From W11650 sp963545585 (GTDB lineage: Bacteria; Bacillota; Clostridia; Lachnospirales; Vallitaleaceae), in the NCBI GenBank assembly GCA_963545585.1, contig CAUUKX010000052.1:1-15039 (forward strand): a stretch of DNA of 15,039 nucleotides, read 5' to 3'. This document shows positions 14,332 to 15,039 of the stretch, one piece after another. Under the pieces are notes generated by a model. It had not been told where the DNA came from and did not search any database. It saw only the letters and a list, made by a program, of their open reading frames with translations. How positions within the stretch are numbered: the stretch's first letter is position 1; the number at the start of each line of letters is the position of its first letter. Both the position numbers and the translations under genes were made by a program.

Positions 14332-14961
14332 TTAATCGGGAACATCGGATGAAACTTTAAACAGCAGTTCACGGTTTTGCTTTCTTGGTGTAATATTAAA
14401 TCCATCATGCTCATTATAGTTGCTTCGCAGATTTCTGGAGATATCCCACTTGCCATCAGCTCCTCCAACTCGATAACCATGCCATTCATATACATATTCA
14501 ATTACGCCATCACATCTGATTTTTGTAATATGACGTGGGTATACCCATGTAGAATTATCAGCTTCATAATCAATTTGCCCCCAGAACTTATACTCTGTTC
14601 CTCTTAATTCTCTGGCTTTTGCTACAAAGGAATTTTGAATTGTTTCATTTATAGTTAAACTTTTGGGTCGAAATAAGCCAAGATAGCTATTTCCGTCTAA
14701 AAAAGATTGCCAAGTAGCCCATTGAACCTTTTCGCTTCCACCCGGAGCATGAATAATAGGGAGATAATCCGTATAATATCTTTCCCCCATAATAGCAGCG
14801 TGGTCATTTAAGTTAAACGCTACACCATTTCTATATACAGCATATCCTTTCCAGCCTGTTGACGCATTTGTGTTGACATTTTGCACTATTATAGAAAAAA
14901 TCAAAAGTAAAAATAATATAATATTTATCATTCCATTATATTTTTCTAATTTTTTAATCAT
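14332..14961 (-). CDS. Secreted YiiX-like permuted NlpC/P60 cysteine hydrolase (predicted)
   Basis: This 209-residue protein starts with a basic stretch and a hydrophobic core (NIILFLLLIFSIIV, 13-26), then NTNAS near 31-34, a likely signal-peptide cleavage zone. The mature part has the layout of circularly permuted NlpC/P60 (YiiX-type papain-fold) enzymes: a catalytic-type His in NLNDHAAIM (H54), an AxxQ/WATWQSFL connector, a helix with KARELRGTEYKF (115-126), and a Cys at the start of a helix in IRCDGVIEYVYEW (C150). Such enzymes cleave peptide or amide/ester bonds, often in cell-wall or lipid substrates; the substrate here is unknown. AAAGGAG precedes the ATG. The gene is clearly more AT-rich than rqcH and the core genes, suggesting acquisition. 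The family assignment is by motif pattern only. Confidence 0.55.
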   Translation of the reverse strand: MIKKLEKYNGMINIILFLLLIFSIIVQNVNTNASTGWKGYAVYRNGVAFNLNDHAAIMGERYYTDYLPIIHAPGGSEKVQWATWQSFLDGNSYLGLFRPKSLTINETIQNSFVAKARELRGTEYKFWGQIDYEADNSTWVYPRHITKIRCDGVIEYVYEWHGYRVGGADGKWDISRNLRSNYNEHDGFNITPRKQNRELLFKVSSDVPD

Positions 14962-15039
14962 TTTTAAATACTCCTTTCATTCCATTTTCTTTAATAAAGC
15001 GAATGACTTCCTCAACTTCTTTCTCTTTTTCCTTTGGGA
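14954..15039 (-). CDS. C-terminal end of an unidentified protein (runs off the window)
   Basis: The minus strand is open from the window edge to a TAA at 14956-14954 and encodes about 27 residues, PKEKEKEVEEVIRFIKENG followed by MKGVFKND, a charged amphipathic helix. The stop overlaps the start region of the hydrolase gene (its ATG at 14961 lies inside this frame), and the hydrolase's AAAGGAG ribosome site is in its coding sequence, suggesting a co-translated pair. The family cannot be recognised from this fragment. Confidence 0.5.
   Translation of the reverse strand, partial: PKEKEKEVEEVIRFIKENGMKGVFKND

Noticed and set aside
1..15039. CRISPR array, tRNA, rRNA or insertion-sequence transposase.
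   Set aside because: No regularly spaced repeats, no tRNA-like cloverleaf, no rRNA signature and no transposase ORF were seen.

Overview
The window looks like the core chromosome of an anaerobic, Gram-positive Clostridia-type member of the Bacillota. The gene order yqeG, M24 peptidase, efp, asp23-family, nusB, xseA, xseB, (oapA), tlyA, nadK, argR, recN is the classic Firmicutes housekeeping string. Several usual members are absent: the spoIIIA operon between efp and the asp23-family gene, folD beside nusB/xseA, ispA and dxs beside xseB/tlyA, and spoIVB/spo0A after recN. This suggests, but does not prove, a lineage that does not form spores and has rearranged its isoprenoid genes.

Positions 1-5875 hold a compact plus-strand run: a good promoter, YqeG phosphatase, a degenerate shikimate-kinase-like P-loop protein, an M24 metallopeptidase, elongation factor P, an Asp23-family protein, NusB, both subunits of exonuclease VII, and a divergent-PAP2 (DUF212) membrane protein. 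Start/stop overlaps at four junctions point to translational coupling. Just after it, on the minus strand, lies the C-terminal scrap of a histidine kinase, cut off at a hairpin.

Positions 6001-6930 have no convincing protein gene. They contain a promoter with a perfect -10 box followed by about 630 nt of hairpin-rich sequence. The next gene (6931-7494) is a small DUF21/CorB-like membrane protein matching the OLE-associated protein OapA. I therefore call this segment an OLE RNA (ornate large extremophilic RNA), the most interesting element in the window. The call rests on context, size, promoter and partner gene, since no covariance search could be run.

Positions 7737-12004 carry tlyA (rRNA methyltransferase), nadK, argR and recN. 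The nadK-argR gap and the convergent recN/rqcH gap hold three related, highly palindromic repeat units with terminal inverted repeats and a shared hairpin core.

The minus-strand genes at the right are rqcH (ribosome quality control, alanine tailing) with its own promoter, a terminator-like inverted repeat, and then an AT-rich pair: a secreted YiiX-like permuted NlpC/P60 hydrolase and the end of an upstream gene that overlaps its start codon. This pair looks recently acquired compared with the GC-richer core genes.
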